Assembly: GCA_000171835.1 (NCBI GenBank)
Contig: ABHC01000001.1
Span: forward strand, 124,001-188,000
DNA from: an alpha proteobacterium BAL199
GTDB lineage: Bacteria; Pseudomonadota; Alphaproteobacteria; Thalassobaculales; Thalassobaculaceae
DNA: 64,000 nucleotides
Direction of reading: 5' to 3'
This document shows, one piece after another, positions 1 through 8,709 of this stretch. Position 1 is the stretch's first letter, and each line of letters starts with the position of its first letter. The notes beneath the pieces were generated by a model that did no database searches, had not been told where the DNA came from, and was given only the letters and a program-made list of their open reading frames with translations. The position numbers and the translations under genes were made by a program.

Positions 1-593
1 CGTTTCGCGACCCCGAGGTGCATCGGGCGATCCGCGGTGGAATGCTCGGGTCGATCGTCGTCGCCGTGATCGAATGGTCGGGCCGGTACCAGCAGATCGT
101 GCAGATTCCGTGGACGCGGCTGGATGGCCCGGCGGCGGCCTTGGCGTTCGCCGACGAGATCGCCGATCTGCAGCGCGCCTTTGACGAGGGGGTGACTTCG
201 ATCTCCGGCGCGCTGGATTTTGCATCGGGACAGTTCGACGGCAACGGCTTCGTTGCGGCGCGCCGGGTGATCGACATCTCGTCCGACGGTGTCCAGAATC
301 AGGGACGGCGCATCGATCTGGCGCGGGAGGCCACTCTGGCGCGTGACGTCACGATCAACGCCCTGGTGATCCTGAACGAGATGCCGGATCTGGAGGAGTA
401 CTTCGGCGAGCGGGTGATCGGCGGATTCGGCGCGTTCGTCATGGCGGCGAACGACTACCCGGACTATCCCGAGGCGATCCGGCGCAAGCTCTTGCGGGAG
501 ATCGGTCAGACGCCGGTCAGTGTGCTGGATGACGGTCGGAACCAGCAGGCGTGGCTGCCGACCCTGACTAGCGATCGTGCGGCGCTGCCATGA
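1..593 (+). CDS. DUF1194 domain protein, first of three tandem copies (5' end outside window)
   Basis: The reading frame is open from the first bases of the window, so the N-terminus, including any signal peptide and the first metal-site residues, lies upstream. What remains aligns by eye with the two following proteins: FRDPEV near the start, a VIEWSG strand, a TSISGAL segment (the threonine position of a von Willebrand A-type metal site), a DISSDG segment (the aspartate position), and the shared ending of IRRKLLREI type. DUF1194 proteins are exported VWA-like proteins of alphaproteobacteria without a settled function. Its stop codon overlaps the next start in an ATGA, so the two genes are probably translationally coupled. 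Confidence 0.8.
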   Translation, partial: FRDPEVHRAIRGGMLGSIVVAVIEWSGRYQQIVQIPWTRLDGPAAALAFADEIADLQRAFDEGVTSISGALDFASGQFDGNGFVAARRVIDISSDGVQNQGRRIDLAREATLARDVTINALVILNEMPDLEEYFGERVIGGFGAFVMAANDYPDYPEAIRRKLLREIGQTPVSVLDDGRNQQAWLPTLTSDRAALP

Positions 594-1351
594 CCGCTCG
601 CGGGGGGGCGGGGGCGATTGTCGTCGTCGCTGTGATGTTCTGTACAGCGGCTGGGCCCGCCGTGGCGACAAACGTCGAGGTCGATCTGGCCCTGGTCCTC
701 GCGCTGGACTCGTCCGCCAGCGTTGACGCCGAGGAGTTCGCGCTGCAGCGCGGCGGACTGGCTGCCGCGTTCCGCGACCGCGAGGTTGTCGAGGCGATCG
801 CCGCCGGGCCGCTTCGGCGCATCGCCGTGACGGTCATGGAATGGGCCGGCGCCGTCCAGCAGGTGGTATCGGTGGAGTGGGTGGTGGTCGCGGATTCGAC
901 CGGTGCATTGGAACTGGCCGATCGAATCGACGCCCTGGACCGGGCGATACCCACCGGGGCCACGTCGATAGCCGGCGCGCTGATTTTCGGAAACGCTTTG
1001 CTCCGTACCGCGCCATTTGATGCCACCCGCCGGGTCATCGACCTATCCGGCGACGGCCGCAACAACCAGGGCCAGAACGTCGAGGACGTACGCCGGTTGG
1101 TGGTGGCGCATGGGGTGACGATCAACGGGCTGGCGATCCTGAACGAGCATCCCACGCTGAACCACTATTTCCAGGATCGCGTCATCGGCGGCCCCGGCGC
1201 GTTCGTCGAGATTGCCGAGGACTACAGCGCCTATGTCGGCGCGATCCGCCGCAAGCTGATCCGCGAAATCCGCAGCCTGACGGTCAGCGATGCCACACCG
1301 CCGCCCGAAAGCCGGGTTCAACTGGTTGCCGCTTTGCCACCAGGGCTCTGA
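590..1351 (+). CDS. DUF1194 domain protein, second tandem copy (VWA-like, exported)
   Basis: A 253-residue protein with a Sec-type signal peptide (hydrophobic stretch about 8-22, likely cleavage after AVA at 26). The VWA-like metal site is visible: DSSAS at 40-44, a threonine in a TGATSIAGAL strand, and the aspartate of DLSGDG. The family is therefore expected to bind a divalent cation and act in the periplasm; the biological role is unknown. It starts inside the ATGA overlap with copy one and ends 3 bases before copy three, so the three genes form one transcription unit. It has a longer C-terminal tail (about 25 residues) than copy three. Confidence 0.85.
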   Translation: MTARGGAGAIVVVAVMFCTAAGPAVATNVEVDLALVLALDSSASVDAEEFALQRGGLAAAFRDREVVEAIAAGPLRRIAVTVMEWAGAVQQVVSVEWVVVADSTGALELADRIDALDRAIPTGATSIAGALIFGNALLRTAPFDATRRVIDLSGDGRNNQGQNVEDVRRLVVAHGVTINGLAILNEHPTLNHYFQDRVIGGPGAFVEIAEDYSAYVGAIRRKLIREIRSLTVSDATPPPESRVQLVAALPPGL

Positions 1352-1354
1352 AAC

Positions 1355-2038
1355 ATGCGCTTGCGCCTGATTGCGTCGATCGTTGCCGTCGTGGCCGGAT
1401 GGGGCCTCGATGCCCGCTCCGAGCCGGTCGACCTCGAGCTTGTGCTGGCCGTCGACTCCTCGGCGAGCGTCGACTACAGCGAGTTCAGTCTGCAGTTGGA
1501 GGGGTTGGCACTGGCGTTCCGGGACCCCGAATTGGCGGCGACCATCAGCGCCGGCATCCACGGCGTCATCGCGGTCACGCTGATGGAGTGGTCGAGTATC
1601 GGTCGCCAGGAGGTGGCCCTGCCGTGGACGCGGATCGCCACCACGGCGGACGCCAGCGCGTTCGCCGATGCCATCGACCGATCGCCGCGCCAGTTGCAGA
1701 CCGGTGCCACGTCGATATCGTCGGCCATTGAGTTCGCCAATGGACTGTTCGCCGGCAACGGCTTCGAGGGGGTACGACGTGTCATCGATCTGTCCGGTGA
1801 CGGATACAACAACCAGGGCGAGCCGCTGGACATAACCCGAGCGGACGTATTGGCAACCGGCACCACCATCAACGCCCTGGCGATCGAGAACCAAGTGCTC
1901 GGGCTCACCGAGTACTTCGAACAACAGCTGATCGGCGGCGTTGCCGCATTCGCGATGCGCGCCACCGACTATCGGGACTATCTCGGCCAGATCCGTCGCA
2001 AGCTGCTGCGCGAGATCCAGGCCCCGCCGATGTCGTAG
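1355..2038 (+). CDS. DUF1194 domain protein, third tandem copy (VWA-like, exported)
   Basis: A 227-residue paralogue of the two preceding proteins. It has a short signal peptide (residues 1-22) followed directly by the mature strand with DSSAS at 34-38. The threonine-containing TGATSISSAI segment and the DLSGDG aspartate complete a VWA-like metal site. The ending IRRKLLREI is shared by all three copies. The proteins keep the same motifs but differ clearly elsewhere, so the triplication is not recent. Ligand and partner are unknown. Confidence 0.85.
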   Translation: MRLRLIASIVAVVAGWGLDARSEPVDLELVLAVDSSASVDYSEFSLQLEGLALAFRDPELAATISAGIHGVIAVTLMEWSSIGRQEVALPWTRIATTADASAFADAIDRSPRQLQTGATSISSAIEFANGLFAGNGFEGVRRVIDLSGDGYNNQGEPLDITRADVLATGTTINALAIENQVLGLTEYFEQQLIGGVAAFAMRATDYRDYLGQIRRKLLREIQAPPMS

Positions 2039-2181
2039 CCTGACGACACATAATTCTGGAAGGTCGGGAACCTTCCGACGCGGGCGCTGTTGGACGGGCG
2101 AGGCCCGGAACGTCAGGGGCCATCCGCTTGTCGGTGGAAGGCGTTGCCGGGGATCAGCACCATCGACCCGGAGCGCGCACT

Positions 2182-3840
2182 ATGCGTCGCGTCAAACGGA
2201 CGGACATCAACGCATCCAAACCGCCCCAGGAATGGGAGAACGGATTTGCGACGATCGTCGGCGGTTCACCGGCAGACGACCGTCATCCAACGACGGCCCA
2301 GACCGACGCGGCGCCGGGCTGGCCGGACAGCCTGCAAGCGCCGGACCTGAAAGACAGTCAAGGTGACGGTAATCCGCCGTGGACCAGGCAGTGGTCGGCC
2401 CATTGGACACCGTCGAACCCCGATCGCCGTCCGGCGCCGAGTGATCAGATATTCCAGGGGTTTGACCGGGCTGCCGAGGCCATGGACTTCCCGCGCCGTC
2501 CGGCGGGCACTCCGGTTAAGCCGGTTGAGCGACGGGGTCGACCGGTCACGCCGCGCCGACCGAGGCAACCGTTCCCGATCCGTCCTGTGGTGGCGGTTGC
2601 GGCGATTGCCGGCGTAGCAGTGGCGTACTTCGTGGCGCCGGTACACGTGGGAACGGACCAATGGTCTGTGCCGGCGGTCGAGTTGCGCACATTTCCGATT
2701 GCCGACCCGACTGTCGGACCGAAGGCACCTGGACAAGCGGCGGCACTGTTGGCGACCGCCGGGCCGGTTCCGGAGATCGCCCCACCGCGGCAATCAACTG
2801 TCCCCCGGCTGTTGCCCGAGGAGACGATCGTGGCGCGCTCGCCTGAGGTGGTCTCGATTGAGCCCGCGATGCCGCGCGTAACCGTACCCGGACAAGTCCC
2901 GGCGCCTCAGGTGGTGGACGTTCCAATGTCCAACCCGGCAGGCAAACCGGTACCGGTGGCATCGGAGGGGTTGCCGGGAGCACCACTGGCCGAAACGATC
3001 GCGGCGGAGAGTGTTGCCTCGTCAATGGCCGCCGATCAGGCTTTGGCGCTCTCCGGCCCCGAGACGGCCAGTCACCCGCCGGTTCTGGCGCTGAAGCCCA
3101 GCAGTGCGGAGGTCGCGCCCTTGAGACCGGCTTCGGTCCAGGTTGCGTCGTTGGAGCCGATGGCTCCAGCGCCTTCTGCATCCCCCATCGTTCCGGGAAG
3201 CCTGGAGCCCCTCAACCCGGTCGAACACGTCACCTTGCGGCCCGCAGCGCCGACGGCGGTTGAAGCTGCGCTGCAACGCCTGATCGGTCAGGCGCCAGTT
3301 GGAACCGGGACACCGGTGGTCGAGCAGGTGGCGATGGCCGGACCGGAACAAGCCGTGCGGCCGTCGATCCAGTACGTGACCGCTCGCGACGCCGATTCGG
3401 AGGGACTGCTGGCCTCGGTCGCGCCGGAGGCCGTGCCAGTTGGGGAGGTCTCGCGCGCTTCCGACCCGGTGCCGGCAGCACGCACGCACGAAGTGCCGCC
3501 TGTCCCGAAGAGGTCACCGCTGGTTGGCCGCATCCAGAGTGCCCTGCTCGAGCGGGGGTTCGACCCAGGGCCGGTGGACGGTGTTCAGGGACCCCAGACC
3601 GTGGCGGCGGTCCAGGCCTACCAGCGCTACCGCGGCGTCACAGCCGACGGCGTCATCGACGCGGCCTTGCTGCGCAGCCTGAAGACGGCGCCTTCGCCCC
3701 GTCCGCGCCGCACTGGTCCGCGCGAGGGACCGCTGGACGGCATCGTCAACGCCTTGGCTGACCTGTTCGGAACCGACGGAATTCCCATTTCGTCGGTCCA
3801 AGCGAGCGCCGGACGGAATGGGCCCGGCGAAGGTCGCTGA
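2182..3840 (+). CDS. Single-pass membrane protein with C-terminal peptidoglycan-binding domain
   Basis: A protein of about 552 residues. A basic, disordered, presumably cytoplasmic segment (1-134) is followed by one membrane span (about 135-155, AVAAIAGVAVAYFV). Next comes a long Pro/Val/Ala-rich, low-complexity periplasmic spacer (about 156-440), then a PG_binding_1 domain (about 446-501; RIQSALLERGFDPGPVDG, then VQAYQ and GVIDAALL). This suggests a type II membrane protein that reaches the cell wall. No catalytic domain is visible. The ATG at 2182 is chosen over a TTG at 2128, whose extra residues show no conserved character. Its role could be envelope anchoring or a structural scaffold. 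Confidence 0.7.
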   Translation: MRRVKRTDINASKPPQEWENGFATIVGGSPADDRHPTTAQTDAAPGWPDSLQAPDLKDSQGDGNPPWTRQWSAHWTPSNPDRRPAPSDQIFQGFDRAAEAMDFPRRPAGTPVKPVERRGRPVTPRRPRQPFPIRPVVAVAAIAGVAVAYFVAPVHVGTDQWSVPAVELRTFPIADPTVGPKAPGQAAALLATAGPVPEIAPPRQSTVPRLLPEETIVARSPEVVSIEPAMPRVTVPGQVPAPQVVDVPMSNPAGKPVPVASEGLPGAPLAETIAAESVASSMAADQALALSGPETASHPPVLALKPSSAEVAPLRPASVQVASLEPMAPAPSASPIVPGSLEPLNPVEHVTLRPAAPTAVEAALQRLIGQAPVGTGTPVVEQVAMAGPEQAVRPSIQYVTARDADSEGLLASVAPEAVPVGEVSRASDPVPAARTHEVPPVPKRSPLVGRIQSALLERGFDPGPVDGVQGPQTVAAVQAYQRYRGVTADGVIDAALLRSLKTAPSPRPRRTGPREGPLDGIVNALADLFGTDGIPISSVQASAGRNGPGEGR

Positions 3841-3861
3841 GCGTCGTCGCTTGCGAGCTTT

Positions 3862-4749
3862 TCAGAGCGGCTGTTCAAGTGTCGGGGCGCAGTCGGCAAC
3901 GGTGGTGCGGTGCATGTCCCGGGGCTGGGTGTGGTCGTAGCGCCGGGCCCGGTGCATGACCGCGCGGTTGTCCCACATCACCAGATCGTACTGCCGCCAG
4001 CGGTGAGCATAGGTGTACTCGCGCTGGGTGGCGTGCTCGGTCAGGTCACGGATGAACATCCGGGCCTCCGGGATTGGCCAGCCCTGGATGGTGCCGGCGT
4101 GCGAGGCCAGGAACACAGACAGCCGGCCGCTGCCTGGGTGGCGGCGCACCATGCGCTGCGGCACCGGCGCCCACTTGGCCCGTTCCTCGTCGGTGAACTG
4201 GTCGAAGCCGAGCAAGCCACGCGAATACAACTGGCTGTGCTCGGCTACCAGTGGCATGAGGTCGGCCTGGGTCTTCGGGTCCAGGTCGTCCCAGGCGGCG
4301 CGCATGTCCGCGAACTCTGTGTTGCCGCCCTCGCCCGGAATGGTGCGGGCCGACAGCAGCGAGAACTTCGCCGGGGTCGCTTTGAACGAGCTGTCGGTGT
4401 GCCACAGCATGTTGCCGAGGCCGAACAGCCGGCGCCGGTCGTCGCGCTGCAGGACCTGTCCGTTCTTGTCGAGATTGGAGATGTCGTTGATGTCCATCGA
4501 CAGCCGCCGGTCGCCTTGCGCGGCGATATCGCCGGTGGCGGTCTCCATCGGCCCGAAATGGGTGGAAAAGACGTACTGCTGGTCGTCGTTCACCCGCTGC
4601 TCGGGGAACACCAGGACGGCATAGCGGTTGATCGCGTCCTCGATCTCCTCGGCCACCGCCTTGGAGACACCGGCGGCGATGTCGAGGCCGGTGACTTCGG
4701 CGACGAAGTCGTCGCGTTTGGGATTGATCGGTCGGATCGAGAGAGCCAT
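3862..4749 (-). CDS. TauD/TfdA-family Fe(II)/2-oxoglutarate dioxygenase
   Basis: A 295-residue protein of the taurine / 2,4-D dioxygenase family. The iron site is visible: H117 and D119 in WHTDSSF, and the distal H266 in AVMHRARRYD. R281, shortly after it, is placed to bind 2-oxoglutarate. Such enzymes hydroxylate a small acid and so release sulfite or another leaving group; the substrate cannot be read from the sequence. It is transcribed divergently from the flavin monooxygenase at 4905, with about 155 bases between the starts, so the two oxygenases may share control. No sulfonate transporter lies next to it, so a role in taurine use is not supported by context. Confidence 0.88.
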   Translation of the reverse strand: MALSIRPINPKRDDFVAEVTGLDIAAGVSKAVAEEIEDAINRYAVLVFPEQRVNDDQQYVFSTHFGPMETATGDIAAQGDRRLSMDINDISNLDKNGQVLQRDDRRRLFGLGNMLWHTDSSFKATPAKFSLLSARTIPGEGGNTEFADMRAAWDDLDPKTQADLMPLVAEHSQLYSRGLLGFDQFTDEERAKWAPVPQRMVRRHPGSGRLSVFLASHAGTIQGWPIPEARMFIRDLTEHATQREYTYAHRWRQYDLVMWDNRAVMHRARRYDHTQPRDMHRTTVADCAPTLEQPL

Positions 4750-4904
4750 GGCGTTTCGTCCCTGGAGGATGTTTTCGGAACGATAGCGCGTTCGCCAAGG
4801 CTTGTTCCACTGCGCGCAGGGAACAGCTGTGCTGCAATGGTTGTACCCGATGCGGCCGGATACGCTAGGCTCTGCGGCGGCTCGTGAAACGGAGGTTCAT
4901 CGGC

Positions 4905-6500
4905 ATGGCGGATTCTGATGTCGACGCGGTGATCGTCGGAGCCGGGTTCGCCGGCCTGTACATGCTGCACCGATTGCGGGGACTTGGTTTTTCGGCCCAG
5001 GTCGTGGAGGCTGGCGGCGGCGTCGGTGGCACTTGGTACTGGAACCGTTACCCTGGCGCGCGCTGCGATGTGGAGAGTATTCAGTACTCCTACCAGTTCT
5101 CGGACGAGTTGCAGCAGGAGTGGGAGTGGAGCGAGCGCTACGCCGCACAGCCGGAGATCCTGCGCTATGCCGAGCATGTGGCGGAACGTTTCGACCTGCA
5201 CCGCGACATCCGTTTCGACACCCGCGTAACGCTGGCAGCGTTCGATGATTCGGCGCGCCGCTGGGTCATCGACACCGAGGTCGGCGACCGGCTCCGCGCA
5301 ACCTGGTGCATCATGGCGACCGGCTGCCTGTCGGCGTCGAACATCCCGAACTTCGAAGGGCGCGACAGCTTCACCGGGGCGACCTACCACACCGGCCACT
5401 GGCCGCATGAAGGTGTCGATTTTTCCGGCCAGCGGGTCGGTGTCATCGGCACCGGGTCGTCGGCGATCCAGTCGATCCCGATCATCGCCGAGCAAGCCGA
5501 GCATCTGACGGTTTTCCAGCGCACGCCGAACTACGCCATCCCCGCGCACAACGCGCCCTGGGATCCCGAGGTTCTGCGGCAGGCTAAGGCCAACTATCCG
5601 GAGATGCGGGCGCGCGCCAGGCGCATGCCGAACGGCATCGCCTTCCGGCTCAACACTCAGTCGGCACTTGAGGCGACACCAGAGGAGCGCCGGCGCGAGT
5701 ACGAAGCGCGTTGGCGGGAAGGCGGACTGACGTTTCTCGGCGCCTACGGCGATCTGATCCTCAACGCCGAAGCCAACGCCACGGCGGCGGAGTTCGTGCG
5801 CGGCAAGATCCGTGAGATCGTGCAGGATCCGGAGATCGCGGAGACTCTGTTGCCGAGCAATGTGATCGGCTGCAAGCGGTTGTGCGTCGACACCGACTAC
5901 TACAAGACCTTCAACCGGCGGAACGTCACCCTGGTCGACCTCAACAAGGCGCCGATCGAGGCGATCACGCCCGACGGCGTGCGGGCTGGTGGTGTGGAGC
6001 ACGGCTTCGACGCGATCGTGTTCGCCACGGGCTTCGACGCCATGACCGGTGCGCTGCTGAAGATCGACATCCGCGGCGTCGGCGGCGTGCCGTTGCGCGA
6101 GAAGTGGGACAGCGGGCCGCGCACCTATCTCGGCCTCGCCACCGCCGGGTTCCCGAATCTGTTCATGGTCACCGGGCCGGGCAGCCCGTCAGTTCTGACC
6201 AATATGCTGCCGTCGATCGAGCAGCACGTGGACTGGATCGCCGACTGCCTTGCCCACATGCGGGCGAATGGCATCGCGCGGGTCGAGGCCCGGACCGATG
6301 CGGAAGACGACTGGGTGGCCCATGTGAACGAGGTTGCCGGGTTCTCGCTGCGGTCGACCTGCAGTTCCTGGTACGTCGGCGCCAACGTGCCCGGCAAGCC
6401 GCGGGTGTTCATGCCGTACATCGGCGGCTTTCCCGCTTACGTGGACCGATGTGACGCCGTTGCGGCGAACGGGTATGAGGGTTTCGCGCTGAGCGCCTGA
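4905..6500 (+). CDS. Flavin-containing monooxygenase, Baeyer-Villiger type
   Basis: A 531-residue protein. The N-terminal FAD-binding GAGFAG lies at about 12-17, then GTWYWNRYPGARCD, typical of cyclohexanone-type monooxygenases. The Baeyer-Villiger fingerprint (F-x-G-x3-H-x3-W-P) is seen in FTGATYHTGHWP at about 156-167. A second dinucleotide site, GTGSSAIQ, for NADPH follows at about 182. The family inserts oxygen next to a ketone using NADPH and O2; the substrate is unknown. The ATG at 4905 is chosen because GGAGG lies 9 bases upstream; an in-frame ATG at 4884 has no such site. It runs convergent with the ABC permease, 18 bases away. Confidence 0.9.
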   Translation: MADSDVDAVIVGAGFAGLYMLHRLRGLGFSAQVVEAGGGVGGTWYWNRYPGARCDVESIQYSYQFSDELQQEWEWSERYAAQPEILRYAEHVAERFDLHRDIRFDTRVTLAAFDDSARRWVIDTEVGDRLRATWCIMATGCLSASNIPNFEGRDSFTGATYHTGHWPHEGVDFSGQRVGVIGTGSSAIQSIPIIAEQAEHLTVFQRTPNYAIPAHNAPWDPEVLRQAKANYPEMRARARRMPNGIAFRLNTQSALEATPEERRREYEARWREGGLTFLGAYGDLILNAEANATAAEFVRGKIREIVQDPEIAETLLPSNVIGCKRLCVDTDYYKTFNRRNVTLVDLNKAPIEAITPDGVRAGGVEHGFDAIVFATGFDAMTGALLKIDIRGVGGVPLREKWDSGPRTYLGLATAGFPNLFMVTGPGSPSVLTNMLPSIEQHVDWIADCLAHMRANGIARVEARTDAEDDWVAHVNEVAGFSLRSTCSSWYVGANVPGKPRVFMPYIGGFPAYVDRCDAVAANGYEGFALSA

Positions 6501-6518
6501 TCTTTGCAGGGCAGACGC

Positions 6519-7184
6519 CTACCGTGCGACCCGGTGCTCCAGGCGGCTCAGCAGCCGCACGCAGGGCCACAGCAGGATCAGGTAGATGACCGCCGCCGCC
6601 ACGATCGGCGACGGGTTGTAGGTCAGCGACCGCGCCATGTCGGCCGAGTAAAGCAGTTCCGGCAGGGCCACCACGCTGGCGATTGACGTCAGCTTGACCA
6701 CCTCGACCGTGTTCGACACCAGGTCCGGCAGCACGTTCCGAACCGCCTGCGGGATCACGACGTAGACCAGGGTCTGCGTGGTGGTGAGGCCGGTGGAACG
6801 GGCGGCTTCCCACTGGCCCTTGCCGATGCTGTCGATGCCGGCGCGGTAGATCTCGCCGTAGTACGAGCCGGTGTTCAACAGGAAGGCAATGCAGACCGCC
6901 ATGAACGGCGACGGCCGGATGCCGATGAACGGCAGCCCGGCGTAGATGAAGATCAGCAGCACCAGCGGCGGCACGGCGCGGAAGAAATCGACCAGCACGA
7001 AGGCCGGCCAGCGGATGGCGCGGTGCTTGCTGAGGCAGACCAACGCGATCAGCAACCCACCGATCAAGCCGAGCGGCACCACGGCGAGGCACAATTGCGC
7101 GGTCACACCGAGGCCGCGCAGCAACAGCGGTAGGGCCTGGCCGATGATCTCGACGTTCAGGAACTGGCTGAGGAACATGTCCAT
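6519..7184 (-). CDS. Polar amino acid ABC transporter, permease 2 (HisM/GlnP family)
   Basis: A 221-residue inner-membrane permease with about five membrane spans and the EAA loop that contacts the ATPase (EAARSTGLTTTQTL followed by VIPQAVRNVLP). It is the last gene of a four-gene minus-strand importer: binding protein, ATPase, permease 1, permease 2. It starts 9 bases after the stop of permease 1. Two different permeases of this type usually form a heterodimer in amino acid importers. The start at 7184 (MDMFLSQFLN) matches the start style of its partner. Confidence 0.9.
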   Translation of the reverse strand: MDMFLSQFLNVEIIGQALPLLLRGLGVTAQLCLAVVPLGLIGGLLIALVCLSKHRAIRWPAFVLVDFFRAVPPLVLLIFIYAGLPFIGIRPSPFMAVCIAFLLNTGSYYGEIYRAGIDSIGKGQWEAARSTGLTTTQTLVYVVIPQAVRNVLPDLVSNTVEVVKLTSIASVVALPELLYSADMARSLTYNPSPIVAAAVIYLILLWPCVRLLSRLEHRVAR

Positions 7185-7193
7185 ACCGCGCCC

Positions 7194-7877
7194 TTACGCC
7201 CGGCCCCAGGCGAACCGGGTCTCCAGCCAGCGCCCGAGGACGACCACCGGGACGAACAGCACGATGTAGGCAAGTGCTCCGAGCAGCAGCGGGGTCGCAT
7301 TGCCCGAGAAGCTCTGGGCGGTCTGCGCCTGCATCAGGATCTCCGGCACGCCGATCACCGCCCCGAGTGCCGTGTTCTTGGTGATCGCGATGGTGCGGTT
7401 GGTCAGCGGCGGCACCGTCATCCGCACGGCCTGCGGCAGGATCACATGGGTCAGGGTCTGCAGGAATGTCAGGCCGGTGGAGCGCGCCGCCTCCCACTGG
7501 CCCTTGCGGATCGACAGGATGCCCGACCAGAAGATCTCCTCGGCGAAGGCGGCCAGCACCAGCGACAGCACCAGCCACAGCACGGCGAAGCCGGACAGGC
7601 GGATCCCGACGCTCGGCAGGCCGAAATAGATGATCAGGATCAGCACCAGCGGCGGCAGGGCGCGCAGTACGTCGACGAACAGCACGATCAGGACGTTGAC
7701 CGGACGCACCCTGAAGCTGCGCACCGCCGCCAGGAGCAGGCCCAGCGCGATGCCGGTCGCGACGACGGCCAGTGCCACTTCGACGGTGATGATCATGCCC
7801 CATAGGATGTCGGGCAGGTATTTGTCGATGACGGCGCGGTTGAGGAATGCGTCCAGGAAGACGGTGGTGCTGTCCAT
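7194..7877 (-). CDS. Polar amino acid ABC transporter, permease 1 (HisQ/GlnP family)
   Basis: A 227-residue inner-membrane protein with several hydrophobic spans and the conserved EAA loop (EAARSTGLTFLQTL, then VILPQAVRMTVPPL). The frame is open further upstream, but that extension lies inside the ATPase gene and is not conserved in character. The ATG at 7877 (MDSTTVFLDAFLN) lies 7 bases after the ATPase stop and is the sensible start. It is expected to pair with the 6519-7184 permease as the membrane channel. The substrate is likely a polar amino acid or a related amine, judged from the family only. Confidence 0.9.
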   Translation of the reverse strand: MDSTTVFLDAFLNRAVIDKYLPDILWGMIITVEVALAVVATGIALGLLLAAVRSFRVRPVNVLIVLFVDVLRALPPLVLILIIYFGLPSVGIRLSGFAVLWLVLSLVLAAFAEEIFWSGILSIRKGQWEAARSTGLTFLQTLTHVILPQAVRMTVPPLTNRTIAITKNTALGAVIGVPEILMQAQTAQSFSGNATPLLLGALAYIVLFVPVVVLGRWLETRFAWGRA

Positions 7878-7884
7878 CGCGTCG

Positions 7885-8628
7885 TCAGGCCGCGAAGTCG
7901 GCGAGGAAGCTTTGGGTCCGCGCGTGCTGCGGCGCGCCGAAGATTCGGTCGGGTGGGCCTTGTTCGACGATCTGGCCGGCGTCCATGAACACCACCCGGT
8001 CGGCGGCATCGCGGGCGAACCGCATCTCATGGCTGACCACCACCATGGTCATGCCGTCCTGGCGCAGTTCGCGCATCACCGCCAGCACGCTGCCGACCAG
8101 TTCCGGATCGAGGGACGACGTCGGCTCGTCGAACAGCATGATCTTCGGTTCCAGCGCCATGGCGCGGGCGATTGCCACCCGCTGCTGCTGGCCGCCGGAG
8201 AGCTGCGCCGGATAGGCGGAGGATTTGTCGGCCAGATCGACCCGCGCCAGCGCGGCTTCGCCGATTGCACGAGCCTCCTCGCGGCCTTTTCCCAGGGCCT
8301 TTCGCAGCGCCAGGGTGACGTTCGCCAGCACCGTCATGTGCGGGTACAGGTTGAACGACTGGAACACCATCCCGATGCGCTGGCGCATCGCGTTGATGTC
8401 GGTCTTCGGGTCGAGCAGTTCCACGCCGTCGACGCGAATCGACCCTTCGTTCGGCTCCTCCAGACGATTGCAACAGCGCAGCAAGGTGCTCTTGCCGGAG
8501 CCGGATGGGCCAATGACGAAGACAAGCTCCTGCGCCCGAACCGTCAGGTCGATGCCGCGCAGCACTTCGAGGGTGCCGAAGCTCTTGCGCAGCCCGGTGA
8601 CTTCAAGAATTGCAACGGATTCAGGCAC
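7885..8628 (-). CDS. Polar amino acid ABC transporter ATP-binding protein (GlnQ family)
   Basis: A 247-residue ATPase with all expected motifs: Walker A GPSGSGKST, the Q-loop in VFQSFNLYPH, the signature LSGGQQQR, Walker B IMLFDEPTSSLD and the switch histidine in VVVSHEM. A longer frame begins at 8691, but the GTG at 8628 has TGGAGG a few bases upstream and directly precedes the family start (ILEVTGLRKSFG), so it is preferred. The gene sits between the binding protein and the two permeases and energises that importer. Confidence 0.92.
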   Translation of the reverse strand: MPESVAILEVTGLRKSFGTLEVLRGIDLTVRAQELVFVIGPSGSGKSTLLRCCNRLEEPNEGSIRVDGVELLDPKTDINAMRQRIGMVFQSFNLYPHMTVLANVTLALRKALGKGREEARAIGEAALARVDLADKSSAYPAQLSGGQQQRVAIARAMALEPKIMLFDEPTSSLDPELVGSVLAVMRELRQDGMTMVVVSHEMRFARDAADRVVFMDAGQIVEQGPPDRIFGAPQHARTQSFLADFAA

Positions 8629-8709
8629 GTTTGGCCTCCAGGTGCCGGAATGCACAGGTCCGATGGAATGAGGGGCGATGCCGACCGGCACCGCCCGTCA
8701 GACCGCGGA

